Part shown: in pieces, positions 16,172 through 25,443 of the stretch
Numbering within the stretch: position 1 is the stretch's first letter
Layout: each line of letters begins with the position of its first letter
Assembly (NCBI RefSeq): GCF_021261315.1
Contig: NZ_JAJSAX010000003.1
Location: 1 to 64,000, forward strand
Origin: Epilithonimonas sp. JDS
GTDB lineage: Bacteria; Bacteroidota; Bacteroidia; Flavobacteriales; Weeksellaceae
Direction: 5' to 3'
DNA length: 64,000 bases
Made by a program: the position numbers and the translations under genes
The notes under the pieces: generated by a model
What the model saw: the letters and a program-made list of their open reading frames with translations, nothing else
Database searches by the model: none
What the model was told of the DNA's origin: nothing

Positions 16172-16575
16172 ATGGAAAGACTGATGACGGACGAAGAAAT
16201 CGTAAATGCCTGGGACGACATTTGCAAGGTACTGAACAAAGAACAGGATCAGCTTAAACATGATATACTAAATCATGTCGGCAACAAATGGTCACTCTTT
16301 GTAATCCATGGCTTGGGAATAGATGGTAAAATGCGTTTTACAAACTTGGAGAACCACATCAAGGGTATCAGTCAACGGATGTTGACCAAATGCCTGCGCG
16401 AACTGGAGAGAGACGGGCTCATTTTACGGACCGTCCATCCCGAAGTGCCGCCAAAGGTCGAATACGAATTAACAACTTAGGCCGTGGCTTATTGGTGCAG
16501 GTTACTCCGCTTTGGTTATGGATTGCCCGTAACAGCAATGAGCTGAACCAGGCAAGAGAAAACTATACGAAATAG
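16172..16575 (+). pseudogene. Frameshifted HxlR-family winged-helix regulator
   Basis: The first frame encodes DEEIVNAWDDICKVLNKEQD, then HVGNKWSLFVIHGLG and ISQRMLTKCLRELERDGLI, the HxlR winged helix, and stops after VEYELTT at 16480. The family continuation LGRGLLVQVTPLWLW is found directly behind, one frame off, and ends at 16575. A single missing T in an ACTTTAGGC context explains it. The intact protein would be about 134 residues. It is transcribed away from the broken NmrA gene, which it probably controlled. Without its last part the protein would lack the dimerisation helix but keep the DNA-binding wing, so a truncated but partly active form cannot be ruled out. Confidence 0.8.
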
Positions 16576-16771
16576 GCCAAAGGCCGATGGACATACCTGA
16601 AAATGTTTGTTGAACACCATCTCAGTGCTTAAATGGCTGTTCAACAAAGTACACTTTAACAACTAAACTTCCGAAAGATGATAATAATATAACTTTTTCT
16701 ATAGGAGAAATAATAAAAAATTATGAAAAAATAAATGTCATCGGATTATCTATTATAAGAAATATAATTGG

Positions 16772-17764
16772 CTAATGTTTCACCACAAAACGCTTTTCCG
16801 CACCTCCTTTAAGGATTGTCTCCAATGCATCCGGCAGGTCTTCAATTGAAATGACCTGTACCATTTCTGATAAAAAATCCGGTTTGAAATCATCGGCAAG
16901 ACAACTCCATATTTCCTCTTTAAAGGATAATGGCTGTTCCACAGAATCTATACCAATCAATCTGATCCCTCTCAAAATAAAGGGATAAATGCTCGTAGCC
17001 AGGTCCCCGGATGCCACATTACCGCAACATGTTACTGCACCTCCGTATTTGAGAGATTTGATCATTCCCGACAGTATTTTTCCGCCAACGCAATCGATAC
17101 CTCCGGCGAAATCGGTGGCTGACATTGCCCGTGCATCATATTTTGCGGTAAAATCTTCCCTGGAAATCACTTCTGATGCTCCAAGTGTATTCTTTATATA
17201 ATCATTGTTATTTTTTCCGGAGATTGCGACCACATCATATCCTATCCTTGCAAGGATTGCGGTAGAAATACTGCCTACGCCTCCCGTAGCACCGCTCACC
17301 ACGATTTTCCCCTTATCCGGAGTCAGTCCTGATTTAATAAGATTAAATACGGAAATACCAGCTGTTAAGCCCGCAGTACCGTAACACATTGCTTCAAACG
17401 GCGTTAATCCATGAGGCAATCTGATGACCCACCCGGCAGGAACACTAATATATTGTCCGAAGCCACCCCAGGTATTCATCCCAAGGTCATATCCCGTGAC
17501 AATAACAGAATCTCCCTCCTTGAATAAGCCTGACTTTGAAGAAACCACTTTTCCGGCTGCATCAATTCCCGGTATATGAGGGAATTCTCTCGTTACCCCC
17601 TTGTTTCCGGAAGCAGACAAAGCATCTTTATAATTCACGGATGAATATTCCACTTCTATCAATACCTCATTTTCAACCATTTCGCTGAATGGCACCTCTT
17701 CAACAGCGTTATTGTAAACACCTTCACTTTCTCTCACCATCAAGGCCCTGAATGTTCTGCTCAT
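16772..17764 (-). CDS. YhdH/YhfP-family zinc-independent quinone oxidoreductase
   Basis: The 330-residue protein belongs to the medium-chain dehydrogenase/reductase family, YhdH/YhfP (AcuI-like) branch, which reduces quinones or acrylyl-CoA-type double bonds with NADPH. Visible signs are YSSVNYKDALSASGNKGV, FPHIPGIDAAGKVVSS, the tyrosine motif VTGYDLGMNTWGGFGQYI, and the cofactor loop VVSGATGGVGSISTAILARIGYDVVAISGK. CGNVASGDLATSIYPFILRGI is typical of this branch, and no zinc-binding cysteine set is present. The length is normal. It is divergent from the HxlR gene at 17875, 110 bases away, a common arrangement for regulator and target. The physiological substrate is unknown; detoxification of reactive carbonyls is the usual suggestion. 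Confidence 0.88.
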   Translation of the reverse strand: MSRTFRALMVRESEGVYNNAVEEVPFSEMVENEVLIEVEYSSVNYKDALSASGNKGVTREFPHIPGIDAAGKVVSSKSGLFKEGDSVIVTGYDLGMNTWGGFGQYISVPAGWVIRLPHGLTPFEAMCYGTAGLTAGISVFNLIKSGLTPDKGKIVVSGATGGVGSISTAILARIGYDVVAISGKNNNDYIKNTLGASEVISREDFTAKYDARAMSATDFAGGIDCVGGKILSGMIKSLKYGGAVTCCGNVASGDLATSIYPFILRGIRLIGIDSVEQPLSFKEEIWSCLADDFKPDFLSEMVQVISIEDLPDALETILKGGAEKRFVVKH

Positions 17765-17874
17765 AAGAATAATTTTTAGTAAATTTGATAATTAAATTAT
17801 TAATAAACAATAACTTACAAAAAGGCCATATACTGCATAAAAGTTTAGTTTATTGATTACCAGACGATAAAATT

Positions 17875-18213
17875 ATGCCAGAGATAGAAGAAACTGAAAC
17901 GGTCTGCCCATCGGATGTTTTCCTGCAGGTTATCAAAGGAAAATGTAAAACAACTATTATTGTCCTGATCAAAAAAGAAAGGAACCGCTTTACTGAGATG
18001 AAAAAAACACTTCCCACTATCAGTGAGCGGACAATCGCCAAACAATTGAAAGAACTGGAAAGCGATGGCATCATTACCCGCAAGGTTTTTAATGAAGTTC
18101 CCCTGAGGGTCGAATATTATTTGACAGAATACGGGGAAAGTATTTATCCCATTGTTCGGGAAATGCGTAAATGGGGGTATATGCATCTCCAACACTTACA
18201 TAGCGTTGAATAG
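17875..18213 (+). CDS. HxlR-family winged-helix transcription regulator
   Basis: This 112-residue regulator is intact: CPSDVFLQVIKGKCKTTIIVLI forms the N-terminal helices. FTEMKKTLPTISERTIAKQL with KELESDGIITRKVFNEVPLRVEYYLTEYGES forms the winged helix. A C-terminal helix (YPIVREMRKWGY) serves dimerisation. HxlR proteins respond to electrophiles, often through an N-terminal cysteine; here C11 is well placed. It is divergent from the YhdH-type reductase, whose promoter must lie in the shared 110-base gap, so control of that gene is likely. It is a relative of the broken HxlR at 16172, giving two such modules in a row. Confidence 0.88.
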   Translation: MPEIEETETVCPSDVFLQVIKGKCKTTIIVLIKKERNRFTEMKKTLPTISERTIAKQLKELESDGIITRKVFNEVPLRVEYYLTEYGESIYPIVREMRKWGYMHLQHLHSVE

Positions 18214-18366
18214 ATTAACATTCATAGTGAAATCGAACACAATTTCAACATTTAGAAAGTAGGAAAATTTAACTTACTTTGAGGAAAGTTCTTTCCTATA
18301 AAAAGATTGAGAATACGCTCTATCATTTTTCATTGGGACAGAGAAGACCTGACTAAAACTGAAAAA

Positions 18367-18398
18367 AATGTCACCGACTGGAAACATTCGGTGACATT
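18367..18398 (-). terminator. Terminator hairpin after the M36 protease operon
   Basis: The arms AATGTCACCGA and TCGGTGACATT pair perfectly over 11 bp with a 10-base loop. Read leftward the hairpin is followed by a T run. It lies 24 bases beyond the stop of the protease gene and also faces the end of the HxlR gene, so it may work in both directions. Confidence 0.8.
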
Positions 18399-18422
18399 TT
18401 AATCATATCAAAAATATTTAAT

Positions 18423-21014
18423 CTATCTGTTGATAATCAGTTTGCTGCTGAAAGTAACACCAATGCCATCACCGACTAAGATGTAATTTCCCTTAGGAAG
18501 TGCAGAAGTATGGACAGATTCTTTAGCGCTGACTACTTGTTCATCCACTTTTTTACCAGATATATCAAATATGGAAACTTTTATTTTTCCTGTGATTTGT
18601 ACACCATTCATTTTAATGAATACCTCATTGCTGGCAGGGTTAGGATATATAGAAATTTTCTTATTGACACTTATTTCAGAAGTTCCCAACGAACATTCCG
18701 CAGGAACAGAAAAATCTTCTATCTGGTCTGAGATGGCATTAGGTAAAGCTCCTCTTGTTGCTCCAGCACTAGCGCTTGCTCCCAGCCCACGTTTGGCAAA
18801 TGTATTCCATATCATACATTTGTTCTCACCGTTGTTCAGGTCTGCATCTGCAGCGATGATCGCATCTCTCCCAGTTATGAAACTCGGATAGCAGCCCTGT
18901 ATTTTCATAGCTTCCATTACAAGTTGAACTACCTTACCGCTTCCTGAATTCGGATTATTAGCAATATCATTCGAATAACCGTATTTATCCGCAAATTTCC
19001 AGTGAAGATCCCATAACATGGTTGCCCAGATAAATCCTACACCGTGAACATCAACATAAAGACCTCCTGTGCCATCATCCAGATATTTTCCATTGGTGTC
19101 ACCATACGTATAATCATTGATTGCAAAGTCAGGAGAATATTTGGCCGGCCTTATGCCTGGACCATTTGCACTTTGATTCGACACAAAGCTACCTGTAGAT
19201 CTTGGTAAAGAAGCTGTAGCATTAGCCGCACCTGTTACCATCAGTGCCATAAAGTCTGACCATCCCTCACCCATCTGCTCATTAGCATACGCCGCGTTCA
19301 GACAACTGTAACCATTACCGGTACTTCGTGTAGAGATGCCGTGAGTATATTCATGCGCTATCACACCATTATCAAGACTTCCGTCAACATCAAAGGTATT
19401 GTATTTTAGATTGACGTTAACATTGACATTCTGGTTTATCTTACCTTTAATTATCTGTCCTTCTTCGTTATCAATTAAGATTCCAGGTATTGATACCGTT
19501 GCGTCAGTACCACTCATATTGATTATTGTCTGTCCAGGAGTCTGATTATAGATTATAACGCCTTTCGCACCCTTATCCTGTGCTTTTTTGAATTTGACAT
19601 CAAAGTTACAGGTGCCTCGTTGAATCAGTGCAATTTTCCCTGTCAAATTTGTATTGGTCAGGTTAGTACAAGCATCTTCAGGTGTTGCCACCACAACATC
19701 GCCTGTCAATGGTGAATTCACCGGAAAGGCACCTCCAAAATCAACATTATATCCTGCTGGCGGTTTTCTGTTAATTAGATCTGATGGCGCATTGTAGCTC
19801 AACAAATAACCGTATCTCCACAGGTACATCTGCATCCTCGGAGAAAAGCCGTCGGGTGGTGTCGCAAAGTTGGCATTATTAAGAGATGCGCCATCTCTTG
19901 ACTCCGATAGAACAGGGTCATAATCAGTATAAGGTTCACCTTTATCAAAGTTGCTTGACTGGAAATTACGACCAGCCTCGTCAAATCCAAATCTGTAGAA
20001 GATATCATGCATCTTGTTGGACGCATAGAATAAATTGGTGATTGAAGCATTAGTATAGGCTGTTACCGGCTGGGTCAAATCCAAGGGGAAATCAAAAAGT
20101 TTCTGCGAACCGCCATCGGCACTTGCACCAAATGCATTGGAACCATTTAGATCGGTATAAGCATAGGCATTATTTCCTCTAGTGATATTGTAAACTTCGT
20201 CACCATCATTTTGCCACCCTAATGGCGAGGCATCCAGAAACCACGGATTGGTTTCCAAAGACCGTTGCCCGAAATTAGGCGACTCTACAGGAAATGGATA
20301 TACTCGGTAAGACGCATTGTCCACCAGAGCGGAGCTGTTATTTACGATTTGGAAAACAGCTTCTTTTCCCGACGTATTGTGAATGCTATCCAACTGATGT
20401 TCTGAAGAAAAAGAATGATCGTGAAACTGGCAAGATACCGTAAGGTTTGTTTTGTCAATGACAGTCCCTGTTGCTGCATCAACGATGATATCCCAGTAAT
20501 TATTGGTACCCTTCTCGAAGAAATTAATAGCATAAGCCAATTGCAACTGACCTTTGTTCGTTGGGAAATAAACCAGTTTAGACACTACCGTATTATTTTT
20601 TCGTCCATCAAACGTATAGTCGCTCTTATCGCCATTTAGATTGGCCAATGATAAAATGGTAGAAAAATCCTTAGCAACATTCAATGATGGTTTGCCAGCA
20701 GGAGTACCATCTGTTATCGCTATAAAATTGTCGGACATATATTTCACGGTATTATTGCGCAAAAGGACAGAAGAAATCGCACCATAAATTGGGATGCCTT
20801 TGTAAGTTTGCTGGATGTTGACAACTTTGCCGTCAGAATCTTTTTTAGATTCGGAATGAATGATTTCAAAGGTCTTTCCGAAAGTTGTTTTACCTGAAAC
20901 CAGATATTGTTCTATGATAGCCCTGTCGCTATTCTGAGCGTGCATCACGGTACCTGCAAACAGAGCGACTGCCGCTATCGTAATTTTAAATGTATGTTTG
21001 TGATTTAGTTTCAT
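18423..21014 (-). CDS. Secreted M36 (fungalysin-type) metalloprotease with T9SS sorting domain
   Basis: The product (863 residues from the ATG at 21014) has a signal peptide (AAVALFAGTVMHAQ). An N-terminal propeptide region of FTP type follows (FGKTFEIIHSESK, VNIQQTYKGIPIYGA). A protease-associated (PA) domain is inserted in the middle (CTNLTNTNLTGKIALIQRG, KAQDKGAKGVIIYNQ). The zinc-binding motif HEYTH is at residues 554-558, and the third ligand lies in GEGWSDFMAL further on. The C-terminus is a type A T9SS domain (ISIYPNPASNEVFIK). The enzyme is thus an exported zinc endopeptidase that digests external protein. The frame is open to 21116, but those 34 residues run into the upstream gene and precede the signal peptide. 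It is the last gene of a four-gene operon, 10 bases after the leucine-rich gene. Confidence 0.92.
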   Translation of the reverse strand: MKLNHKHTFKITIAAVALFAGTVMHAQNSDRAIIEQYLVSGKTTFGKTFEIIHSESKKDSDGKVVNIQQTYKGIPIYGAISSVLLRNNTVKYMSDNFIAITDGTPAGKPSLNVAKDFSTILSLANLNGDKSDYTFDGRKNNTVVSKLVYFPTNKGQLQLAYAINFFEKGTNNYWDIIVDAATGTVIDKTNLTVSCQFHDHSFSSEHQLDSIHNTSGKEAVFQIVNNSSALVDNASYRVYPFPVESPNFGQRSLETNPWFLDASPLGWQNDGDEVYNITRGNNAYAYTDLNGSNAFGASADGGSQKLFDFPLDLTQPVTAYTNASITNLFYASNKMHDIFYRFGFDEAGRNFQSSNFDKGEPYTDYDPVLSESRDGASLNNANFATPPDGFSPRMQMYLWRYGYLLSYNAPSDLINRKPPAGYNVDFGGAFPVNSPLTGDVVVATPEDACTNLTNTNLTGKIALIQRGTCNFDVKFKKAQDKGAKGVIIYNQTPGQTIINMSGTDATVSIPGILIDNEEGQIIKGKINQNVNVNVNLKYNTFDVDGSLDNGVIAHEYTHGISTRSTGNGYSCLNAAYANEQMGEGWSDFMALMVTGAANATASLPRSTGSFVSNQSANGPGIRPAKYSPDFAINDYTYGDTNGKYLDDGTGGLYVDVHGVGFIWATMLWDLHWKFADKYGYSNDIANNPNSGSGKVVQLVMEAMKIQGCYPSFITGRDAIIAADADLNNGENKCMIWNTFAKRGLGASASAGATRGALPNAISDQIEDFSVPAECSLGTSEISVNKKISIYPNPASNEVFIKMNGVQITGKIKVSIFDISGKKVDEQVVSAKESVHTSALPKGNYILVGDGIGVTFSSKLIINR

Positions 21015-21024
21015 TAGATAAAAA

Positions 21025-22341
21025 TTATTTTTTAATGATTTTCTGTGACGAGATTTTACCTTTATCATCTGTAAAATTGATGATGTAATTACCGATTGGA
21101 AGGTGGCTGATGTCAATCATCTTGGCATTCTGGTAGCTGGCAACCTTTTGACCAGCAATATTAAATACGGTTGCATCTTTGATTTCGGTTTTCAGGAAAA
21201 GATAGCCTGATGTAGGATTGGGATAAAAAGAAGTTTTTGCTTTGCCCACTATTTCTTCACTAGCCAAGATGTTACTACAGTCTGTTGCGAATACAGCTGT
21301 CGAATCTTTTTGCCAAAGTGGCTGGCTGGAGCTGTATGCTACATCATCTACCTGAATACATTTCAGATTTGGGCTTGTGTGCGCAAAGAAACCGATGGCG
21401 TTTCTGTTGTTACCGTTTTTAATGTTGATGAATCTCATTTTTTGATTTTCAATGGCATTAACATAAATCAGATCTCCGTTTTTAGAAGCATCTACTTCGG
21501 TCAGCTGAGAATAATTGGCATAGAAATATTGCAGCATAGAATGATTGGTAAGATTGATGACAGGTATCAAGGTGCCATCCATTACAAACTGTCTCAAGTA
21601 GAGTTGTTTGCTAATGTCAAGCGACGTGATAGGATTAGCCTGAATCATAAAAGTATCGAGCAGAGGATTGTTGGAAACATCAATCTGCTGAAGTTTATTA
21701 AGTCCTAAGTTAAGATAGGTCAAACGCGTATTTTTCGTCACATCAAGCGTCGATATTTGATTGGAGGCAGCATTAAGTTCGGCGAGTCTAGGGTTTTGTG
21801 TGACGTCAATGCTTGATACTTTGTTGGATGCGAAATACAAGTTGGTCAATCTCGGGCATCCTGTAACATTAAGCGCTTCGATTGCGTTGAACATAAGACT
21901 GATATATGACAATTGAGGATGTAATCCGAAGGTCAATTCTTTCAGGTAAGATGATTTGTTAATGTCGACCGCTAAGAGTTTGGAATTTTGTGACAAATCC
22001 AATTTGACAAGTTGTGAATTGGTAACCAGTACCTGGTTAATCTCTTTGTTTGCAGTTACATCTATTGTTCCCACTTTGGAACCATTAATAGTTAAAGATG
22101 TAAGATTCTTGAAATATTTTACTTCTGGGACATCTTTGATGTTTCCGGTAAATGTGAACCCCCCTTTATACGCCTCAGCTTCGGTCATCTGTATCTCGCC
22201 ATCTTTATTAGTGTCAATACCGGTGTAGAGCAGGATATATTCGAGGAAATTTTCGTCTGCGAAATTGATGTTCTGTGCTTTTGCTGTCGTGAGAGCGCTA
22301 CTTAACAGCATCAGCCCTATTGTTGCTAAAGTTTTTTTCAT
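21025..22341 (-). CDS. Secreted leucine-rich-repeat protein with T9SS sorting domain
   Basis: The 438-residue protein has a signal peptide (LLSSALTTAKAQ), then an EF-hand-like loop DTNKDGEIQMTEAE. It then has leucine-rich repeats of about 21 residues of the type LxxLNxxxNxIxxLDVTxNxxL (for example NTRLTYLNLGLNKLQQIDVS). The C-terminal type A T9SS domain contains TSFYPNPTSGYLFLK. Such proteins are exported and stay at the surface or in the medium, often as adhesins or binding partners. The gene overlaps the upstream ELWxxDGT gene by four bases (ATGA), so translation is coupled. It precedes the M36 protease gene by 10 bases. The ligand is unknown. Confidence 0.85.
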   Translation of the reverse strand: MKKTLATIGLMLLSSALTTAKAQNINFADENFLEYILLYTGIDTNKDGEIQMTEAEAYKGGFTFTGNIKDVPEVKYFKNLTSLTINGSKVGTIDVTANKEINQVLVTNSQLVKLDLSQNSKLLAVDINKSSYLKELTFGLHPQLSYISLMFNAIEALNVTGCPRLTNLYFASNKVSSIDVTQNPRLAELNAASNQISTLDVTKNTRLTYLNLGLNKLQQIDVSNNPLLDTFMIQANPITSLDISKQLYLRQFVMDGTLIPVINLTNHSMLQYFYANYSQLTEVDASKNGDLIYVNAIENQKMRFINIKNGNNRNAIGFFAHTSPNLKCIQVDDVAYSSSQPLWQKDSTAVFATDCSNILASEEIVGKAKTSFYPNPTSGYLFLKTEIKDATVFNIAGQKVASYQNAKMIDISHLPIGNYIINFTDDKGKISSQKIIKK

Positions 22342-23729
22342 TTTACAATTATTTTAGTGGTGTTAACAGCTCCTTCTTTGGTTTTTCCAACCATAATGTA
22401 GCTTCCATTGGGAACTGATAAATATGCTTTGTTATCATTGATTTTAACATTCTGATTTAGTAGACGCCCGTTCAGATCATATAGATCATAGCTGCTATAG
22501 TCTTTTCCGCTGAAGAAGATCTCCCCACTCGTAGGATTAGGATAAACCATTGAATTTTTTTTGCTTAAATCAGAAACAGCCAAAGTAGGCAGTTCGATCT
22601 TGTAAAGCTCTTGCCCATTAGCTACGTTTAGTTTAGCAGATAGATAAAGTGCACCATTATATGATTCCATCTTGCCAAGGACAAAATTGGTATATCCTGG
22701 TCTAAGTTCTAATGTAAGCTTTGTGCCGTCCGCTGTCCCATCGCTTTCCCAAAGCCTTGCTTCGCCGGAACCATCACTTGCCAGGAAATATAGCTTACCG
22801 TTCAGTTCTGTCAAACTGCTGGGGTTAGATGCCGCAGAACCAGGGTTGATATCTTTGACCAGTCTAGTTCCTTCCTCAGTGCCATCCGTTATCCATAATT
22901 CCGTACCATTGGCTCCATTGTTGGCACTAAAAAAAACCTTGTCACCCACTTGCCTCAAATTTCCTGGGAAAGAGTTTGCTGTGCCGGGATTAATATTCTT
23001 GACCTCAACAGTACCTTCTGTTGTTCCGTCGGTTTTCCATAGCTCAAATCCCGATGTGTTAGAACCAGCGGTAAAGAACAAAGTATTTAACTGGTTGCTG
23101 TAATAGAAATTTTGAGGATTGGAAGTTGTATTAGGATTAATGGTTTTAATAAGCGAAACCGCGGTACCATCGTACATATATATCTGGGCATTGTTAACGC
23201 CTGCTAATGGGGATGCGGCCAATATAATTTTGCCATTGACAGCGCCCATCTGACCAGTTATCACAACAGGTGTGTCAATATTGTGTATAGTGTTCTCGGA
23301 AAAATACCATAATTTATTATTCAATCTGTAGAAGATCTTGTCATTAGTCTGCAAAAGATTTGCAGCTGTGGAAAGTCCTGGGCTCACTAGCTGCGCACCT
23401 TCCACACTATCATAAGAATAAAGACCTGTCGTACCGATCATGGTTAGAAAATGCAGCTTATTATTGTAATTCATAAGAGAAATCGGCAAAGAACTTGAAG
23501 TACCAGGGTTTATATCAAAGGCCAGATTTGTACCTTCCGCAGTACCATCTGTGGACCAAAGTTCATTACCGTAAGTAGGACTGCTGGCATTAAAGTAAAG
23601 CTTACTGTTGTATGTAAAAAACTCTGCCGGTGTCGACGGATTTGCGCCGGGGTTAATATCCTTGAGCAATGTAATGCTCTGTGCGCTTAGAGCGTTGGCT
23701 ATAAAAAGAGTAAATACTATTTTTTTCAT
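22338..23729 (-). CDS. Secreted ELWxxDGT-repeat protein with T9SS sorting domain (copy 2)
   Basis: The 463-residue product has a signal peptide and at least four copies of the ELWxxDGTxxGT repeat (ELWSTDGTAEGT, ELWKTDGTTEGT, ELWITDGTEEGT, RLWESDGTADGT). These are separated by NINPG and KLYFLAS-type strands, consistent with a beta-propeller. The C-terminus holds a T9SS domain (SMVYPNPTSGEIFFSG). It is closely related to the product of the gene 18 bases upstream (23748-25205). The family has no defined biochemical role; its members are secreted by T9SS. Its place in one operon with a protease suggests a shared function outside the cell. Confidence 0.85.
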   Translation of the reverse strand: MKKIVFTLFIANALSAQSITLLKDINPGANPSTPAEFFTYNSKLYFNASSPTYGNELWSTDGTAEGTNLAFDINPGTSSSLPISLMNYNNKLHFLTMIGTTGLYSYDSVEGAQLVSPGLSTAANLLQTNDKIFYRLNNKLWYFSENTIHNIDTPVVITGQMGAVNGKIILAASPLAGVNNAQIYMYDGTAVSLIKTINPNTTSNPQNFYYSNQLNTLFFTAGSNTSGFELWKTDGTTEGTVEVKNINPGTANSFPGNLRQVGDKVFFSANNGANGTELWITDGTEEGTRLVKDINPGSAASNPSSLTELNGKLYFLASDGSGEARLWESDGTADGTKLTLELRPGYTNFVLGKMESYNGALYLSAKLNVANGQELYKIELPTLAVSDLSKKNSMVYPNPTSGEIFFSGKDYSSYDLYDLNGRLLNQNVKINDNKAYLSVPNGSYIMVGKTKEGAVNTTKIIVK

Positions 23730-23747
23730 ATTGACTTTAAAATTTTA

Positions 23748-25205
23748 TTATTGAATGATAACTTTATTAGATGCGTGAGTTTTCTTGTCCTTAGAAGTGA
23801 CTTTCAGTATATAGTTTCCTGCTTTTGAATTAAGATCGACCTTGCTGTTTTCAAAATTTCCAGCTTTGATAAGACGACCAGTTGTGTCTAACAATTCAAA
23901 TGTGCCAGAAGTCATATTGCTGATTATAATTGCCCCTTTAGAAGGATTAGGATAGACATTCACTTTGGACGTCGATATATTGTTGATAGCCAAGGTTTCG
24001 TCAGGAAGATTAACCTTATATAACTCTACACCTATTTGATCAGAGGCATTTACTCTTGCAGAAACATACAAGTTATCATTATACATAGCTAATCCGAATG
24101 CTGCTGGAAGGGATGAAAGCAATTTGGTGCCGGATTCCGTGCCGTCAGATTCCCAAAGTTGTCTGACACCGCCGCTGTTATTTAGAAGGAAGTACAATTT
24201 GTTTTTAAAAACTACTAATTTCTCAGGAAATGAACCAGTTGAACCTGGCAAAATATCTTTCAGCATCTTTGTTCCCTGCTCCGTTCCGTCCGTGACCCAA
24301 AGCTCTGCACCGCTTGTAGCACCATCCGATGCAGAAAAATAGATTTTTCCATTGTACTCCGTAAAGTTTGCCACACCAGAACCTGCTGTTGCAGTAGCAG
24401 TATTAATATCCTTAACCTCAATAGTTCCTGTAACAGTTCCGTCTGACATCCATAGCTCTTGTCCATTCCCACCATTCGCCGAGAAGAAAGATTTACCAAG
24501 AGCCGGACTGTAATAGAAATTCTGCGGATAGGCAGTTCCAGAAGGATTAATGGTTTTTAAAAGATCCAGCGTATTGGTGTTCATGCTAAAAAGCTGATAC
24601 CAAGTTGGGTTTGTAGCTGTCTTGTACTGTCCGTTGGCAATGATCTGTTGCCCTACATTTCCCACGAACATCACGTTCACGTTATCATCAACTATAACCG
24701 GCTGTAAACTGTCATCCAGAGTGTAAAGGCGTTGCGTATTAGGCGTCACCGTACTGTTAGTTGCCTTGAAATAAAGCTTATTGTTACTTATAAGGAAATT
24801 GGATGCAAACTTCGCAGTTGTAGAAACTGTTTTAAGACCTTCGTCATTATTGTAAGACATTAGGACACCGGAAGTGTTAGTTCCATTCACAGGAAGTGCC
24901 GCTATAAAATAAAGCCTGCCACCAAAGTTATAGAGATTTGTCGGAGAAGAAGAAGATAGACCAGGAGAAATGTCCGCCACTATTCTGGTTCCAGCTTCTG
25001 TTCCGTCACTTTCCCAAAGTTCAGTTCCTGTGACAGAACCTGTCGGACTGTAAGTAGCACTGAAATACATTTTATTATTGAACACCATAAAGTTAGACGG
25101 CGCAGAATTACTCTGACCGGGATTAATGTCCTTCACAAGTGTGAAAGTCGTCTGAGCAGATAATAGTCCGCCTAAAAGAATTGCTAAAAAGTTGATTTTT
25201 ATCAT
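23748..25205 (-). CDS. Secreted ELWxxDGT-repeat protein with T9SS sorting domain (copy 1, first gene of operon)
   Basis: The 485-residue product starts with MIKINFLAILLGGLLSAQ, a signal peptide, and repeats the ELWxxDGTxxGT motif four times (ELWESDGTEAGT, ELWMSDGTVTGT, ELWVTDGTEQGT, QLWESDGTESGT). It ends with a T9SS domain containing KVNVYPNPSKGAIII. It is a paralog of the following gene, and the whole gene pair seems to be a tandem duplication. It opens the operon that runs leftward to the M36 protease with gaps of 18, -4 and 10 bases. I see no clear TAnnTTTG box in the 238-base gap upstream. Confidence 0.85.
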   Translation of the reverse strand: MIKINFLAILLGGLLSAQTTFTLVKDINPGQSNSAPSNFMVFNNKMYFSATYSPTGSVTGTELWESDGTEAGTRIVADISPGLSSSSPTNLYNFGGRLYFIAALPVNGTNTSGVLMSYNNDEGLKTVSTTAKFASNFLISNNKLYFKATNSTVTPNTQRLYTLDDSLQPVIVDDNVNVMFVGNVGQQIIANGQYKTATNPTWYQLFSMNTNTLDLLKTINPSGTAYPQNFYYSPALGKSFFSANGGNGQELWMSDGTVTGTIEVKDINTATATAGSGVANFTEYNGKIYFSASDGATSGAELWVTDGTEQGTKMLKDILPGSTGSFPEKLVVFKNKLYFLLNNSGGVRQLWESDGTESGTKLLSSLPAAFGLAMYNDNLYVSARVNASDQIGVELYKVNLPDETLAINNISTSKVNVYPNPSKGAIIISNMTSGTFELLDTTGRLIKAGNFENSKVDLNSKAGNYILKVTSKDKKTHASNKVIIQ

Positions 25206-25443
25206 ATCAATAAAATTTTCTTTAAATGAAATTAAGTACAGTAAATGATTAAGAAAAATTATCTCTAAATTAAATTAATTTGTAGATATTTTATCTTATC
25301 ATTGAGGATCCTAAAGTATCAATATAAACTTTAAGAACATACAGAAGCGCTGTCACATTTGCGAAAAATACTCAAATATGATAGCTTAAAATAGAAGGTA
25401 AATAATTTTAAATGAAAGACTTACATTTTAATGATAAACCTTT

